64,000 bases of DNA from Hippasteria phrygiana. Lineage: Eukaryota > Echinodermata > Asteroidea > Valvatida > Goniasteridae. The stretch lies in contig JAZGUH010000402.1 of assembly GCA_037893225.1 (NCBI GenBank), positions 992,001 through 1,056,000 on the forward strand, given 5' to 3'. How positions within the stretch are numbered: position 1 is the stretch's first letter; each line of letters opens with the position of its first letter. This document shows positions 45,030 through 57,839 of this stretch, piece after piece. Below the pieces are notes generated by a model. It saw nothing but the letters and a program-made list of their open reading frames with translations. It searched no databases and had not been told where the DNA came from. A program made the translations under genes and the position numbers.

Positions 45030-46650
45030 AGTATCAGACTTGCTTGTTGCTAATTTAGTGGGACAGGTTCAAGTTTTGCCCTGATTAACCCTGGGTATCC
45101 AGAGTGGAGATTGTTGTGGTCACAAGAGACCCCCTCCCCCCCCCCCATACAACCAAGACCCCTTCAGTTTTTTATATATATATATTTTTTTGGGGGGGGC
45201 TTTTATGTAAAACAATCTCTGACAAAGCCCAATTGCAAATTGGGTTTATTGAGGTGGGAACCGGAGAAGGGTGCTTTTATGGTTTAACAAAAATCCGTCA
45301 GGCCTGTCCCTACCCCCAGAGATTCTTGATGAATCCATCCCTGTGAGCACCGCTACCCCTTTTGGCATGGACTCTCCATGTGATGTCCAACAGACTCCTT
45401 TAAAGCTCTATGAAGGCCATTCTTCAGTGGCTCATTTCACTGTGAAACCTCCATGTGGTTTTCTGTTAAAAATGGACAGGATAAGGTGGATTTGATTTTA
45501 ACAAGGAGGGTCCAAAATCACATCCAAAGCGCAGAATCACAATAAGACTTGAAGCTGTTAAACGTCACAGTGTACACTCTATCAAGGTGAGACAATAGCT
45601 TACAGGTTTCATGTGTTTGGAATCGAGTGGGGTATAATTTTGGACACCCCTTGTCAAAATCACATTGTCCTAATCGCCTTTATCATTTTTTTTTTTAGTA
45701 AGCAACATCTAAGAGGTTCACAGTGTTCTTTGCATACATTTACATATATAGCTGTGTCTGACCTCAGTAATTTGTTTAATTCTTGAATATGCCATACCTG
45801 TGTGTAGTCCCTGGCTTCAATTTCAGCTTTGTGTATACATGTACATGTGTCCATGCAGCTGAAAGAGGACCCAGATTTGTAATCAGTTTGGCTCTAAATT
45901 TGTAATACAAAGCATACCAAATTCTATGTCAGCTGGGAGCAATATGCAAATTTGTACATGTGTGTAATCAATTCGTTATGTTCATACACATGCTCGTGTG
46001 CACATAGTAATTCACTTATGTAAATTATGCAAGCAAGCAAAACGGCATTATTTGGGTTAGCACTGGCAAGATGCCAGTTGTCGTCAAATTGTAATTAAGC
46101 CGCTGGGTTTTTCAGGGAATGCATATAAAATGTAGGCACAGCAGGAAATTACTCCAGGCTGACGGCGCTGTAAATAAGGACCACAAGAGAACACATACTG
46201 TGCATGTAGGTGTTGATGACCCAACTGATAGCGCTGCTCTTCAATCTTAGTACGTGCATGTGTTCACACTGATTGAAATCGGAGTTTCAGTCAGGAGAGT
46301 TGTATGCATAAATTAGTGTACATGTATGACGTGTAGCTCTCATAATTGCTTAGTTTTTGTTCAGCTTCCAAGCTGTGCTGTCCTACCATGCGCATTTTGA
46401 GTTCAACAAACAGAAAGTGCATTACCATGTTTTTTGGGAACACCATTTTGTTTTGTTTTGTTTCTATTTGAATCACCCAGTATAAGGCTAAAAGCTACTC
46501 TACATGTTACATTGTAGGTAAGGGGTTAAGGTCAGATGTGGCAGGGTAGGTGACATTTTGAATTGCAAACCCTACTACCCTCACGGTTTTCTGGGCCCAG
46601 ATCTAAATTGAGGATAATTCCTCAACAGACTCCACACCTCAAGGGCGATT
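45030..46650. other. No supported gene
   Basis: Short C and G runs and a (TA)n tract at about 45174-45186. Part 46020-46150 has balanced composition and no repeats, and could be regulatory. Confidence 0.3.
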
Positions 46651-46887
46651 GTGTAGTTGCCCTGATAGCAGACAATGGTAATAATTACAAATATATGTCT
46701 CAATTACGTCGGAGAAGTTGTCAGAAAGACGTCAGCAGAAGTCGTCTTTCTGACGTGAAGTTGCACCGAGGTCCCACGTCATAAACACGTCATATTTTGA
46801 CGTGATTTTTACGTACAACTGGTAAAAGATTTACATTGTAAGTCCTTCTCACGTGTCAATCACGTATTTTGCACGTACAGATCACTA

Positions 46888-46968
46888 TTTTCTGGTCAAA
46901 ATCTGACGTGTTTCTAACTTCAGATTGTTGAAATGACGTGAGAAACACGTCAGATTTTGACCAGAAAA
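46888..46968. repeat. Perfect 28-bp inverted repeat
   Basis: 46888-46915 (starts TTTTCTGGTCAAAATC) is the exact reverse complement of 46941-46968, with a 25-nt loop. Confidence 0.9.
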
Positions 46969-48110
46969 CGTATGCTTGGTCATCGTCCGATGTTATAATA
47001 ACGTTAATTCAACTAAATGTCTGGGAACCAGACTAAATGGAACCTTTTATACATTACTCTGGCTAAAGTACATACATAAAATACAAATGTTTCGATAAAC
47101 CATACATTGTACACGTTATGTACACTACCACCATGCTTCAGTTTTATATTCACTTTATAAAGCTTGTGCAGTTTACCGGTAAACCGTTTTTTTTCCCGGT
47201 TTTATAATTAAACCAATCACGTCAGGTTTTGATTTTTGAAAAACCTCAAAACCGTCTGCAACAATATTTCATTCATTTAAGAAAATCAGAGCGAAACAAA
47301 TGTCAAACAATACATGTACTTCCAAAACCACAAAGAAAAGATTACCGTACTTGTCTGAAGAACACTGAACAGTCTTTCTTTTAGGCGCAAATGACATTTC
47401 CCGAATCGTGAGGCTTATTAATTTCACGCATCGCAAGCGCGAGCCCATGCTGGACACAGCGCTTGCCTGCACGTGCACACCACACACTACACATGCCACA
47501 TACGCGCTGCATGCACGGCGGGCTGGCCGGCCGGCGGAAACGAACACCACTGGATTTACTATACTCACGAGCTTGTGCGCGTCTACGGTCTACTTCACAA
47601 ATCTCATTAGACTTCGACCTACATGTAGTACTCTATTGGAAACACTCATATCGCTCGCGTATTAAACGCGTCACGAAAATTGACAAACAGCCAATTGAAC
47701 CAAATAAGCTGCTTCGGCTTGGCGAGTCTGATTCTTGCATTGCACATGCAGGGGAATTCCCTCACATGTGTAATACGTTCAATTTTGCACGTGTTCGCTG
47801 GTCGCAGGGATCGTCAGCTTCGTTGGTTCCGCTCCGCATGTACATGTACCACTATTAGCGTGACAAAAGCTTGTGATTACGGAAGCCAGCGAGGCTGACG
47901 TCATATCATGATACGTAAAAACCATGTCCTAATTTGGTCGTAAAAATACTAGTAAGATTAATGTAAAACAGACGTGAAAATTACGTCACATTCTGGTCGG
48001 CCAAAAATCCCCCCCCCCTAAATTGCCTCGCGGGGCACAGCTTCGTCATGACTAAGATGTAAATATCACGTTTTAATCTGTTAAGCATACGACGAGCAGA
48101 TGAGTATGAC

Positions 48111-48347
48111 CAGGGGTCATAAAGCTGTTAGGCACAAACATTTGCTTAGCATGCAAATGCTTCCTTGATAAAAACTGGATTACCAACCAGATTTCCATGT
48201 GTGGAATATTGCTTTTGACTGGTATTCAGCTGTTTGCTTAGCATGAAAATTACATGGATTTTTGGCTGGTAACCGGTTTTTATTAAGCAAGACATTTTCA
48301 TGCTAAGCAAATTTTTGTGCTTAACAGCTTTATGAAATTGGGCCCTG
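48111..48347. mobile_element. Foldback MITE with CAGGG...CCCTG ends, copy 2
   Basis: Same family as 4707-4951: CAGGGGTCATAAAGCTGTTA at the left and TGAAATTGGGCCCTG at the right. The copies are related in inverted order because the element is itself nearly palindromic. Confidence 0.8.
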
Positions 48348-48888
48348 ATTACGACGTGATAAAGACGTGTGCCTGCTATCGGGGTAAGGACACTGTCCCT
48401 ATAAGAGAACAAAATCCACTTTTAAATTGTAAGTTGTTTTTTTGTGTGTGAAAAATTTTGGGGTAAGAAAGTGACAACGCAACACGAAAATGAAAACTGC
48501 ACTGATTCGCAAGAAACCAACCGCAAAACACGTAAGAAAACTGCATTGTCTACCGCAAGAAACTGTTCAAAATTACAAAAAATTATGTCATTAGAATTGA
48601 GAGACATATAATACTTTAGGTTGATTAAATTCATTTTGGAATGATAAAAACAACCTTGACTCGAAATGGATCAAATATAAAGAGGAGTCCGTAACTGCAC
48701 GATCGCCCACTCAAGTGTTGGGTGACATTGACACGAGAGGGCGTTTGAGCGTTCTATTAGCCCAGCTCTCATGGCTAACCCGTCGGCCTTCACCCGAGTC
48801 GATCCGGGTGAGCTACTCGAATGCGCCCAAAAACATCCAAGCTTCTTGTTTCAATTGGTTTTAAAAAAACAATTGAGTTTTATGAGTT

Positions 48889-49095
48889 TAACAAAGAAGT
48901 GACAAGATCTGGGCTTGAACCTGTAACCTCTGGAATGACATGCCAGTGTTCCACCAACCTGGCTACTTTGCACTTTGTTGCCAATCTCCCAATTTGTTGT
49001 ATTGACCATGTTAAATTAAGGGAGTGCTTGTAGTCAGAAGTCACAACCCATTATAATGCTGTGTGGCCAGGGATCATGCCCCAACTTTATGATGC
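48889..49095 (-). mobile_element. Old copy of the tRNA-derived SINE
   Basis: Aligns through its whole length with 18078-18283 but is heavily substituted (for example GGCTTGAACCTGTAACCTC for the T-arm region). The leading block (GTGTGGCCAGGGATCATGCC on +) is still recognisable, which shows that this block is an old part of the family. Confidence 0.65.
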
Positions 49096-49711
49096 AGCCT
49101 GGAAAATAAATATTTGTAGAATATTAAGTAAACGTTTTTTTGTCTTCCTTTTTTTTATGTGCTAGACGCACAGATACACTGTGGGAATTAGGAGCGTCCA
49201 AGCGTCTGGCTCCTAATTCGAAAATTTGAAACTTAAAAATCTGTTACATGTATACGTGTACTTATTGTCGCTTGATTTTTTGTGTGGAAAGTCTCATTTG
49301 AAAGCTCAACTTATGCTGCTGACAAATCTGCAATTCAATTTGAACATGTATTTTCCAGGATATGTACACATACCCAAAAACTCTAAATTTGACCACTCAC
49401 CAATATCACATCTTTCATCTACATTTGTAGGGCTGTTTCTCATAATATTTCGGTTAGTGATACACCCCAAAAACACAAGCATAGCAGCTTTAAGTTGCTG
49501 ACCCTTTCGAAGTGACTTTCGTCCCCAAACAAGTTAACTGTTTACAGAAAAATGGTGGAAAAAAATCAGTAAAGACAGTGGGGTAAAAAAGAATAGTCAA
49601 GAAAGTTGGAAACTTGAAAAATTACATACATTATGTACATCTATTGACTTGAAAAGGGGCTCATAAATAAATGTATTAATTTATAGGTTGAGTATGGTGC
49701 AATTTCTATGT

Positions 49712-50869
49712 GGGTCATTCCACCAGGTTGGGACACAGTGTGTGACATTTATCCATATCTTTAAAAGTACTATTACATTTGATTCAGTTATTTCATGTAA
49801 CATCAGTCTTTGGGTGGGAAATATTTTTGAAAGTTTTAAATCATGTAAATTATATTTTACCAAAAATATGATTAAAAACATGCTTCAGTTTGACATAACC
49901 AGTTTGACGAACAGGACACGTCCATATTTCTATTTTTGTGATTTTTCAACACTTTAAATATAAATATGGGAAATTCACCATGTGTACTAATTAAAAGATA
50001 TACTATGCAACACAAGAACACTTTCTTTATGGTAGTCAGTGTCCAAATATAGCAGAGACAGCAAAAACAGACGTGAGAGTGGACGTAACATGGACACTGT
50101 GTCCACTGTTACGTCCACACATGCATGTTTTTATTGTTCTTGCTGTTTCTGAGCTGTTTGGACACTGGCAACCATAACAACAAGTGTTTTCTGGTAGCAT
50201 TGGGTGTCTTTTAGTTAGTACATATAGTAAGTTGCATAATTATTTTTTTAATGACGAAAAATTAAGGCAGTCCGGACGTAACATTTAGTACTAACATGGT
50301 GTGACATGAAAATGCACATTTCCATTTTGTAACATTTTCAACATTTATATAAATAATTATGCAAACTCACTCTGTATACTAATTACAAAACACAAACTGC
50401 AACACAAAAAACAATTGTTATGATATTCAATATCCAAATGCAGCACAACAGCAGAAATATATGTATGGTCATGGTCTAACATGGTGTCCATGTTACGTCT
50501 GCACCGATTCTTCAAATTCTTGCTATTTGTGCTATGTTTGGACACTGACTGCCGTAAAAAGGTGTTTCATTTTTGCATAGTGTGTCTTTTAATTATTGTA
50601 CATAATAAATTTTCCATATTTATTTATTAAAGTGTTAAAAAGCCACAAATTTAAATGTTGGACACGGTGTCCATGTTACGTCTATTTTACATACAAAAAA
50701 ACACACTTTTTATCATATTTTTGTAAAAATATAACTTACATGATTGAAACTTTCTCAAATAATCTCACACCCAAAGACGGATGTCACATGAAATAACTGA
50801 ATTAAATGTAATGATGGTTTTAATGATATGGTCATATACACACTGTGTCTCAACCTGGTGGAATGACCC
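49712..50869. mobile_element. 1158-bp element with 29-bp TIRs
   Basis: 49712-49740 (GGGTCATTCCACCAGGTTGG onward) and 50841-50869 are inverted with one mismatch in 29. ATGT flanks both ends and may be a 4-bp duplication. TGTCCATGTTACGTC is found at 50485 and 50668 and reversed at 50082. No transposase frame, so non-autonomous. Confidence 0.8.
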
Positions 50870-53220
50870 ATGTACATGTACATTTGATCAGGGATTCTGC
50901 ACAGATTCTGCTAAAAGAAGCCGTGATTTTATACATTAGGTTGACATGTATTGAAGAGCAATTCATAAAACCTGCAGTAGTGATGTCATAATAGCTGTGT
51001 GCAGTCCTTGACTATGCAGGACCAATATCTAAAAGAAAAAAAGAAAAACGGTTCAAGAACCTCTGCACAGTTTGATGCACCCGTGAAAGTGCATGCTAAA
51101 TGCCTGTTTTGCCACAATAAGAGGGTACAAATATACAATGTACATGTACAGTTGGATTTTTTTTTTTTTTCTTGGTGCTTTTGTTTTTTGGTCGTCTCTA
51201 ATAATGTTTCCCTCAAAAGGATGTGCTCAGCACAGGAAGCTGTCATTGTTCGGCGGGGATAATTGACCGTCACAAAATTGTTTTGTGAGGGCATTGTCGC
51301 AGATGCCGTGCGTACGTAGTGCCTGTCCACATTGTGCGTATTGGTATTCATTTTGCTATTCATGCAGCGAATTCCTTTATGGTGCCACATGCACTGTGAA
51401 TTAACCACACTATGCTGCCTGCTTTGTCTGCGGCACTCGCCGCACACACACACACACCATAGGAAATAAGTGATGTGTTTTATTGATTACCAATGCGCTG
51501 CAATCTCTGCCTCTCTGCTTTGAAAGAAATAATAAAGAAGTAGAAAATGTACGTGGCTCTGGTGGTACTGATGAATTATTTGAGGTTGCTGATTCTATTG
51601 TTTTGCGTCATTTGAATGGATTTTGATTATGTCGACAATTGGACAGATGCTGTATTGATCCAACTTGGTATTCTCAATTTTCTCACTGCAGGAACTGCTG
51701 TAATACATGTGCACAAATGTAGATTTGAGTAGATCTTGTCGTCATCGGAGGCAGCTACGAGATGGCCCTTGGGGTCATGCAGCCCTTGGTGTCTCAACGA
51801 TCCATTTTGTTGCAGGTGCCCCAACGTGCACAAATGCTGAATGCATACTGTACAGGAAGAAGATTGCTGATGTGATACAACCAGAGTCCTTTTAAACCTC
51901 GAGGGTTTCTGGATCATCAGATTTTTTTTTTCAATCTCTTTTTCTGCCCTATATGGAAAAGTTACATCACTTTAATGACTAACTACATGTAGGGTGAAAC
52001 ATAAGCTTTTGTAGCAACTGCAAATTAAAGCTAAAATTTGAAATAGATTGTGGAGGGAATGTCATTTGCCATGAAAAGAGACACCGCTTCCTGTGTGCGG
52101 AAAATGTATTGTGTGGGTACGTGCATGCGGTGCTGTGATGATCGCGCGCGATGCGGTTTTTTAGTAATATTTTCTTGAATTTTTAGTACGGGTACCTGTG
52201 TGCCCGTTCTTAATAGAAATCAGATACCCGGTCCCAAAATACCATAAACGCACCGGCCTACATTGTACATCGTAGGTCTGAACACTGAAAAGAAACTCGG
52301 CAGTGGGCACATTTGTCTACTCTCAAATTAACTATCCTGCAATTAACTTTGTTTGGATTGGGCACTAAACCAAATTATTAACCAATACAAGTGTATACAA
52401 AAGTTTTAAGTCTTGGCACAGGAAATAACAAAATTCTTATTTTGCAAGATGAGCTCTTTCTCTCTAATAATATACACGTACCTCCCAGTACAAGTTTATG
52501 GATATTACATTGTACATTGAGTGTTTGCAAAGACAAGCACATGCACTATACAGTCTACTTTCTCAATTGGATTTTCCAACTCAATGATGTGGACATGGGG
52601 CATTAAGTGCATTTAAATCATCAAAGTGCAGAGTGTTTAAGTCAAAACCAACCAGGCCAAAACCAACCAACCATACAAAAAAAAAAAAAAAAAAAATTCC
52701 CAAACCCCTTTTAAGAAATCATTGAAGCTCGCACTATAATCTTCTCCCCGCAATCCATAGTTATTTCATTAACTGTGTGGGAATATATATATATGCATAA
52801 TTAAGTCAGGGTCTGGGCCGGGCAGACCCACGGGGGCGTTTAGGATTAATTTGCTTATGCGCCCAAAAGCCAGGCGGGCAATTTTGCACCGGCATATTGA
52901 TCACAGAACCGATGGAGTGCAATGTGGTCGCTGTAAATGGAGAAACTGGTGTGAGAGTGGCAGAGAGCCCTCTTGTGATAAAAAGAGGACTTGAATTTGG
53001 GCTATTCACAATTAGCTAAATGCAGCAAATGTTGCAGTAGGCTGATCACTGGCAACTTTTTGATGTTTACATGTGGGGAAACTAGTAAACAAACTGAGAA
53101 TTTTCATTTTCTCTCAGGCAGTTTGCCCCAAAATACAAAGAACTTTACAGATAAATAACGTGGAACTTTGATCTTTTAATAAAGGGGATTATTTTTCTTC
53201 CCGAGTTTGATATTGAAATT
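50870..53220. other. No supported gene; quiet islands
   Basis: Islands 51220-51460 and 52800-53000 have balanced composition and no repeats. Simple tracts: (CA)n at about 51438-51457 and an A run at about 52678-52696. Confidence 0.3.
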
Positions 53221-53673
53221 CTTTTAAAGAGGATGTTGATTACTGCTGATTCATTTTGTAGTTTTTTTATGTAGATTCCTTATTGTAAAATAAAACGGCC
53301 AATTATTTATGCTATGAAATAACAAAAAAGTGACTTGAGAGCCAAGTCCCCTCTAGCCTGCTGGTGCCATTTATCTAAAAGGTGTCGCTGCGGGCAGCAA
53401 ACAAATCTGACATCATGACACAAACTCCCCATTTGTGTCTGCATGTAGTGCTAGACACAAAAGGTGCAAGGTGTTATGACGTCAGATTTGTTTGCTGCCC
53501 GCAGCAACGACTTTTAGACAAATGGCACCAGTGGACTATGCTGCGCTAGAGGGAACCTGATAAAAATAGCTCTCAAAAGTCAGTTTTATTTTCCAATATG
53601 CAATCTACATACATGTACATGTCAAAACTACAAAATGACAGACTTCACTCAGCAATCGACATCCTCTTTAAAA
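53221..53673. mobile_element. 453-bp foldback element
   Basis: The two halves are reverse complements with about 80% identity by eye: TTTTAAAGAGGATG at the left edge against CATCCTCTTTAAAA at the right, inner arms GCAGCAAACAAATCTGAC and its complement, and a 9-bp perfect tip (53432-53440 / 53453-53461). No open frame. Confidence 0.85.
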
Positions 53674-54346
53674 CAATTATTAAGTACATGTGTAATTTAC
53701 TGGTGTCCTCCATCACTTTGTACATAGTGACATAATACTTAGATGTATTGCATAGCGACAATATAAGCCACTGTATTGGCTGCAAGGTAAATGCCTTGTC
53801 TGAATGAAAAGCTGATATTTTGGCTCAATTTCCTTTGTCGTTACCACATCTATTTTTTACATTCCGTAAAGACTTCCACAGGTATATTTACACTATAAAA
53901 AATCTTGCTGTCAACAAGTTTTCAAAATGCTTGAAGAGTGTTTGAAATGAAATTTTGTTTGGAAGGTTTCATTAAGCAATCACAAATATCGCATATTTGA
54001 ATAGCAGTAGCAGATCAAATACTCAAGTACATGTAAGACCAAGCATGTGTGACAAAATGTTATGTCAACAAAAGAGTTGATTGGGTTGAATGTGCAATTG
54101 TTGCGCGCCAGGGGATATAATGTACAGTGCACAGTTACTGTCAAAAACACTTGGACACGTACCATACATTGAATTGTATTTCAAATATTCCTGGAGTTGA
54201 TGTACATGTACATGTATTTCAATGTTTCTATTGTAGAATCTCAGTAAAATCATGTTACAAATTCCTTTCTCATATAATAACTTGGATTTTGTTCATTTGG
54301 GATTTGTTTGCAGGACAGTGGTGTGTGTTTCGACAACATGTACAGT

Positions 54347-54640
54347 ACATTACAATTGAAAGTTGACCTGAAAATGGAAATTTCTCTTCACACTTTTTCT
54401 CTTCCCAGGGAATTTTTATTCCTCAAAATGTGAAAACAAATTTCCCAAAGTGAGAAAACATTTTCACACCCATTCACAAAAGTAGGAAAACATTTTCACA
54501 CCTTTTCACACAAGTGGGAAAACATTTTCACACTTGAATTTGCAGGGGGAAAGTTGTGTGAGAAATTTGAAATGTGAATGTGAATTCTTTTCACACAATT
54601 TCCCATTCGCATTCATAGTGTCAACTTTCAATTGCAATGT
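54347..54640. mobile_element. 294-bp TIR element with internal repeats
   Basis: The 21-bp ends (around CAATTGAAAGTTGAC, 54353-54367, and its mirror 54620-54634) differ at one position. Three direct repeats of about 30 bp contain GGAAAACATTTTCACAC. Similar internal motifs occur at 35380-35600. Confidence 0.8.
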
Positions 54641-54854
54641 TTCGACCATTCAAACTGTACTTGTGCATTGTACTGCCAGAATACTTCTGGAGACAGTTTC
54701 ATAGAGCTGCATGACGGTTCACAGAAAAGTTGTGCAAACTACAGCAAAAATTGTGTATGAGCCCTCGGCATCTTTAATCTGTGCATGTTCAGAGGTTTCT
54801 ACAACATTGTATAGTCGGACTCCCTGTTGTCGCGGCAACTCTAAAATCAGTCCA

Positions 54855-55160
54855 TAGACGTAAAAATACTTAGTCTTAGTCTATGGGAGTTTTTTAAAGC
54901 AGAGGAACAATAGGAAACACAAAGCGTTGTCCTTAGTAGTACATGTATAGTAAAACACGATTGTGTGTACAGGTTTTGTTTATACGTCCGAGGACAAGAG
55001 GAGGAAGAAAATACAAAGGAACCTTTCTTGTCCTCGCAAGTCGGTCTTTTGATGAAATTGGTCCTCGGATGTAAAAATACGTGCTTAGTCTATGGGGTTG
55101 GGTTATATTAAAAGAACAATAGGAAAGACAAAGCATCATCATCAAGTATTGGGAAAGTAC
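54855..55160. repeat. Dispersed repeat, copies 2 and partial 3
   Basis: A partial copy (54855-54975) is followed by a fuller copy from TACGTCCGAGGAC (54983) through GTCCTCGGATGTA (55061-55073) to about 55160. Same family and orientation as 520-700. Confidence 0.75.
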
Positions 55161-55164
55161 GACC

Positions 55165-56210
55165 GGGTATGTCAAACGTTGACTAATCAACGTAATTGTA
55201 TGGATTGTTTGGCCATAGGTGAGGTTGATCCCCAGAAATATTTTGTGGGCCCATACATGTACAGGTTTCGGATGAGGGGTGGTGAGATGAACAAACTGTG
55301 TTTAAAAAAGGGCCCCTTGGCCATTCTGGTTTTTTGTTTATGTTCAGTTTTATTCCATTCATGTTGCTTGATTGGTAAAGAAAAATTCCTGGCATACCTG
55401 TAATTGGTGGTCTCACTAAGGCTTTTAAATAGGTTGTTTTTTTACTTATGCATGGACTGTGTTTTCAGGGTCTATGTACATTTGTACTTGTTTTCCTTAG
55501 AGATCACCGATCAGGCACAAATCGTTTATCTCCAACAAGCTACATGTATATTCATGACTGATGTCCACAAAATTGGGCTCTTGTATTTTGTAGAAATTTT
55601 CAACTTTGAAAGGAATAAAAAAATGAATGACAAATTTGTTGGTTTTGTTCAAGTAGGCAAAATCATGTACATGTTTTAGTTGAAGTGATGTATGTACATG
55701 TACATGTATGCCTAATATACGTGTGACGTAAATTATGTGATATTAGTTCAAACACATGAAGTTGAAACATTGTCTGATGTTGTTCTAACAAGTTTTACAA
55801 GTTTGAACAAATGAAACAAATCTAACAGGGGTTCTGTTAACTACATTTGTTTCTATGTGTATGGCTTCAAAATGTTGTAAACACTCACTATTGTCATGTA
55901 CAAATGTATCATGTCAGAGTGAGTGATGGTGATGCTTGCGTGTACATGTTGATGATGCATACTTGCTCTTTGAATAGTCGGGGTCTGTTTAGCAGGAGTG
56001 TAATCCATACTCCAATTTGAAGAGGTCTGATCATTCAAGTGGCACTGCCCTGGATCTTTGCTTCTTCCACCATACATGTACATGTACCTCAAGGAAGAGG
56101 GAGACGGAAAGAGGGGGAAACATGCATTATGAGTACACTTCATCCGAAGAAATCGCCCAGAAGTTTTGATTAATTGTTTTAATGCCCATTCTTTATGTAT
56201 TTTTATTTAT
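55165..56210. other. No supported gene
   Basis: AT-rich with several TACATG runs. Open frames up to 103 codons have no recognisable motif. Confidence 0.35.
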
Positions 56211-56211
56211 T

Positions 56212-56262
56212 TGGTAGCCCGTGAAGGGTAGCCCATGAAGGGTAGCCCGTGAAGGGTAGCCC
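56212..56262 (+). repeat. 14-bp tandem repeat, about 3.5 units
   Basis: GGTAGCCCGTGAAG repeats with one G/A change in the second unit. Confidence 0.85.
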
Positions 56263-56582
56263 TGTCTTTTGAGATACATGTATGTATGTATTTCTAGTTT
56301 GTTCCCTTGGTAGTTCTAAGGAAATGACTGTTTAGATGTTGGACAAAAATCCCAGAGAACAATTCTGGAGAAAACCCGAAGAATCAGATAGGGACTGAAA
56401 ACCCACTCCTGGGCAGGATTCAAATCAGGGTCACAGTGATGAAAGACAAGTACCAGTACCATATGAATATCTGAACCTTGAATATCTGATTCTTTACCCA
56501 TCATGCATTGCATCTTTCACTATTTTTGTCTAATACAACAATTTTTGGCAATGGCAAAACCTTTAACTTCATCCCAACTCAA

Positions 56583-56650
56583 ACCCCCTAACCCTAACCC
56601 CATCCTAAAACCTAACTCCATCGTTATATCCTAACCCCAACCCTAACCCT
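56583..56650. repeat. Interstitial telomere-like CCCTAA repeats
   Basis: CCCTAACCCTAACCCC and further CCTAACCC variants. Too short and degenerate for a telomere end. Confidence 0.65.
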
Positions 56651-56724
56651 ATTTCTTGCCCTATTTCTCGCCCTATTTCTCGCCCTAATATCCTATTTTT
56701 CTCAACGTTTTGGGCTGCTGAGCA

Positions 56725-57089
56725 TGATATTCGCGCAGTCTGATACTCGCGCAGTCTGATACTCGCGCAGTCTGATACTCGCGCAGTCTGATACTCGCGC
56801 AGTCTGATACTCGCGCAGTCTGATACTCGCGCAGTCTGATACTCGCGCAGTCTGATACTCGCGCAGTCTGATACTCGCGCAGTCTGATACTCGCGCAGTC
56901 TGATACTCGCGCAGTCTGATACTCGCGCAGTCTGATACTCGCGCAGTCTGATACTCGCGCAGTCTGATACTCGCGCAGTCTGATACTCGCGCAGTCTGAT
57001 ACTCGCGCAGTCTGATACTCGCGCAGTCTGATACTCACGCAGTCTGATATTCACGCAGTCTGATATTCACGCAGTCTGATATTCACGCG
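56725..57089. repeat. 16-bp satellite, about 22.8 units
   Basis: The unit TGATACTCGCGCAGTC repeats exactly in register. The first unit has ATTCGC, the middle units are identical, and the last four change CGCGC to CACGC, three of them also ACTC to ATTC. The open frames across it (up to 149 codons, minus strand) arise because 16 is not a multiple of 3, which gives a 48-bp coding period; they are not genes. Confidence 0.95.
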
Positions 57090-57839
57090 ATACTGGCACA
57101 CAACCTGATCCCCCAAGCCACTCAATGTTTTTTCAGCCATGTACGTATGTTTACATACCCGCGTACACCTCTGTAAGAGAACTTTTCGCCAAAGTACATG
57201 TAGCTTCGTTCTTATTTTTTAAAAAGACACAAAATAATGTGAAATCAATAATGCATAGCAAAACACACACACAAACCGTACCACACGCACTATCCATTAC
57301 TCCCTTATTATTCGCACCACTCGTGCAAAGTGAACCGTAAATTGAATAAATGTAGCAAAACACTGATTAATTTGCATAAAATCAATGCAGGGTGCCCGAG
57401 AAAAATGGCCCCGCTTTTCTGGATGTGGGAGCTTTGTGTTTGGATAGCTGACGCTCCTTCCTGTTTTTAGCAGGGGCTGTATCTCCTACGCTTCCCGATA
57501 CTCGATCAATTATGTTTTCAAGCTGCTCGCTTTTTTCCTCTAATTCTTTTTTTTTTGTTGGACAAAAAGATTCACGATCGTCAGGAGGTTGGATAAGAAG
57601 AAGAAACCTGATACCCAGGGTCCCTGTCCGATTCTCATCCTCTCATCTTTTGGTTGCGTCGTTTCTTTTCTTGATATCTTTCTCCCTTGGCTGTGTGGCT
57701 CTTCATTTCCATGGCCCGAGAGGTTCCTTCCATTGATAGCTTGCTTTAAAGACATGACGTGACTAAAGTCTGCTGCCTGCTTTAACAATACACCTCTGCA
57801 GAATTTGCCTCTACAGGGTGTACGTCTTCAAGACTTCTT
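57090..57839. other. No supported gene
   Basis: Includes a quiet, balanced stretch at 57380-57780. No splice-framed open reading frame can be defended. Confidence 0.3.

Larger units (their letters stand above)
46658..48378. mobile_element. ACGTC-rich foldback region
   Basis: CCCTGATAGCAGACA near 46658 is an imperfect mirror of TGCCTGCTATCGGGG near 48372. Inside the ends, ACGTC/GACGT motifs are dense at 46718-46990 and 47895-48000. It includes two strong hairpins (46718-46753 and 46888-46968) and a nested MITE (48111-48347). The outer boundaries are tentative. Confidence 0.45.

Noticed and set aside
50986..51453. 155-codon minus-strand frame
   Set aside because: No recognised motif, low-complexity Lys/Ser/Cys parts from A/T runs and CA repeats, and no splice context.
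56583..56650. Chromosome end
   Set aside because: Only a few imperfect CCCTAA units, with ordinary sequence continuing on both sides.
56605..57054. 149- and 117-codon minus-strand frames with periodic peptide
   Set aside because: They are a direct consequence of the 16-bp satellite, whose unit has no stop codon in these frames.
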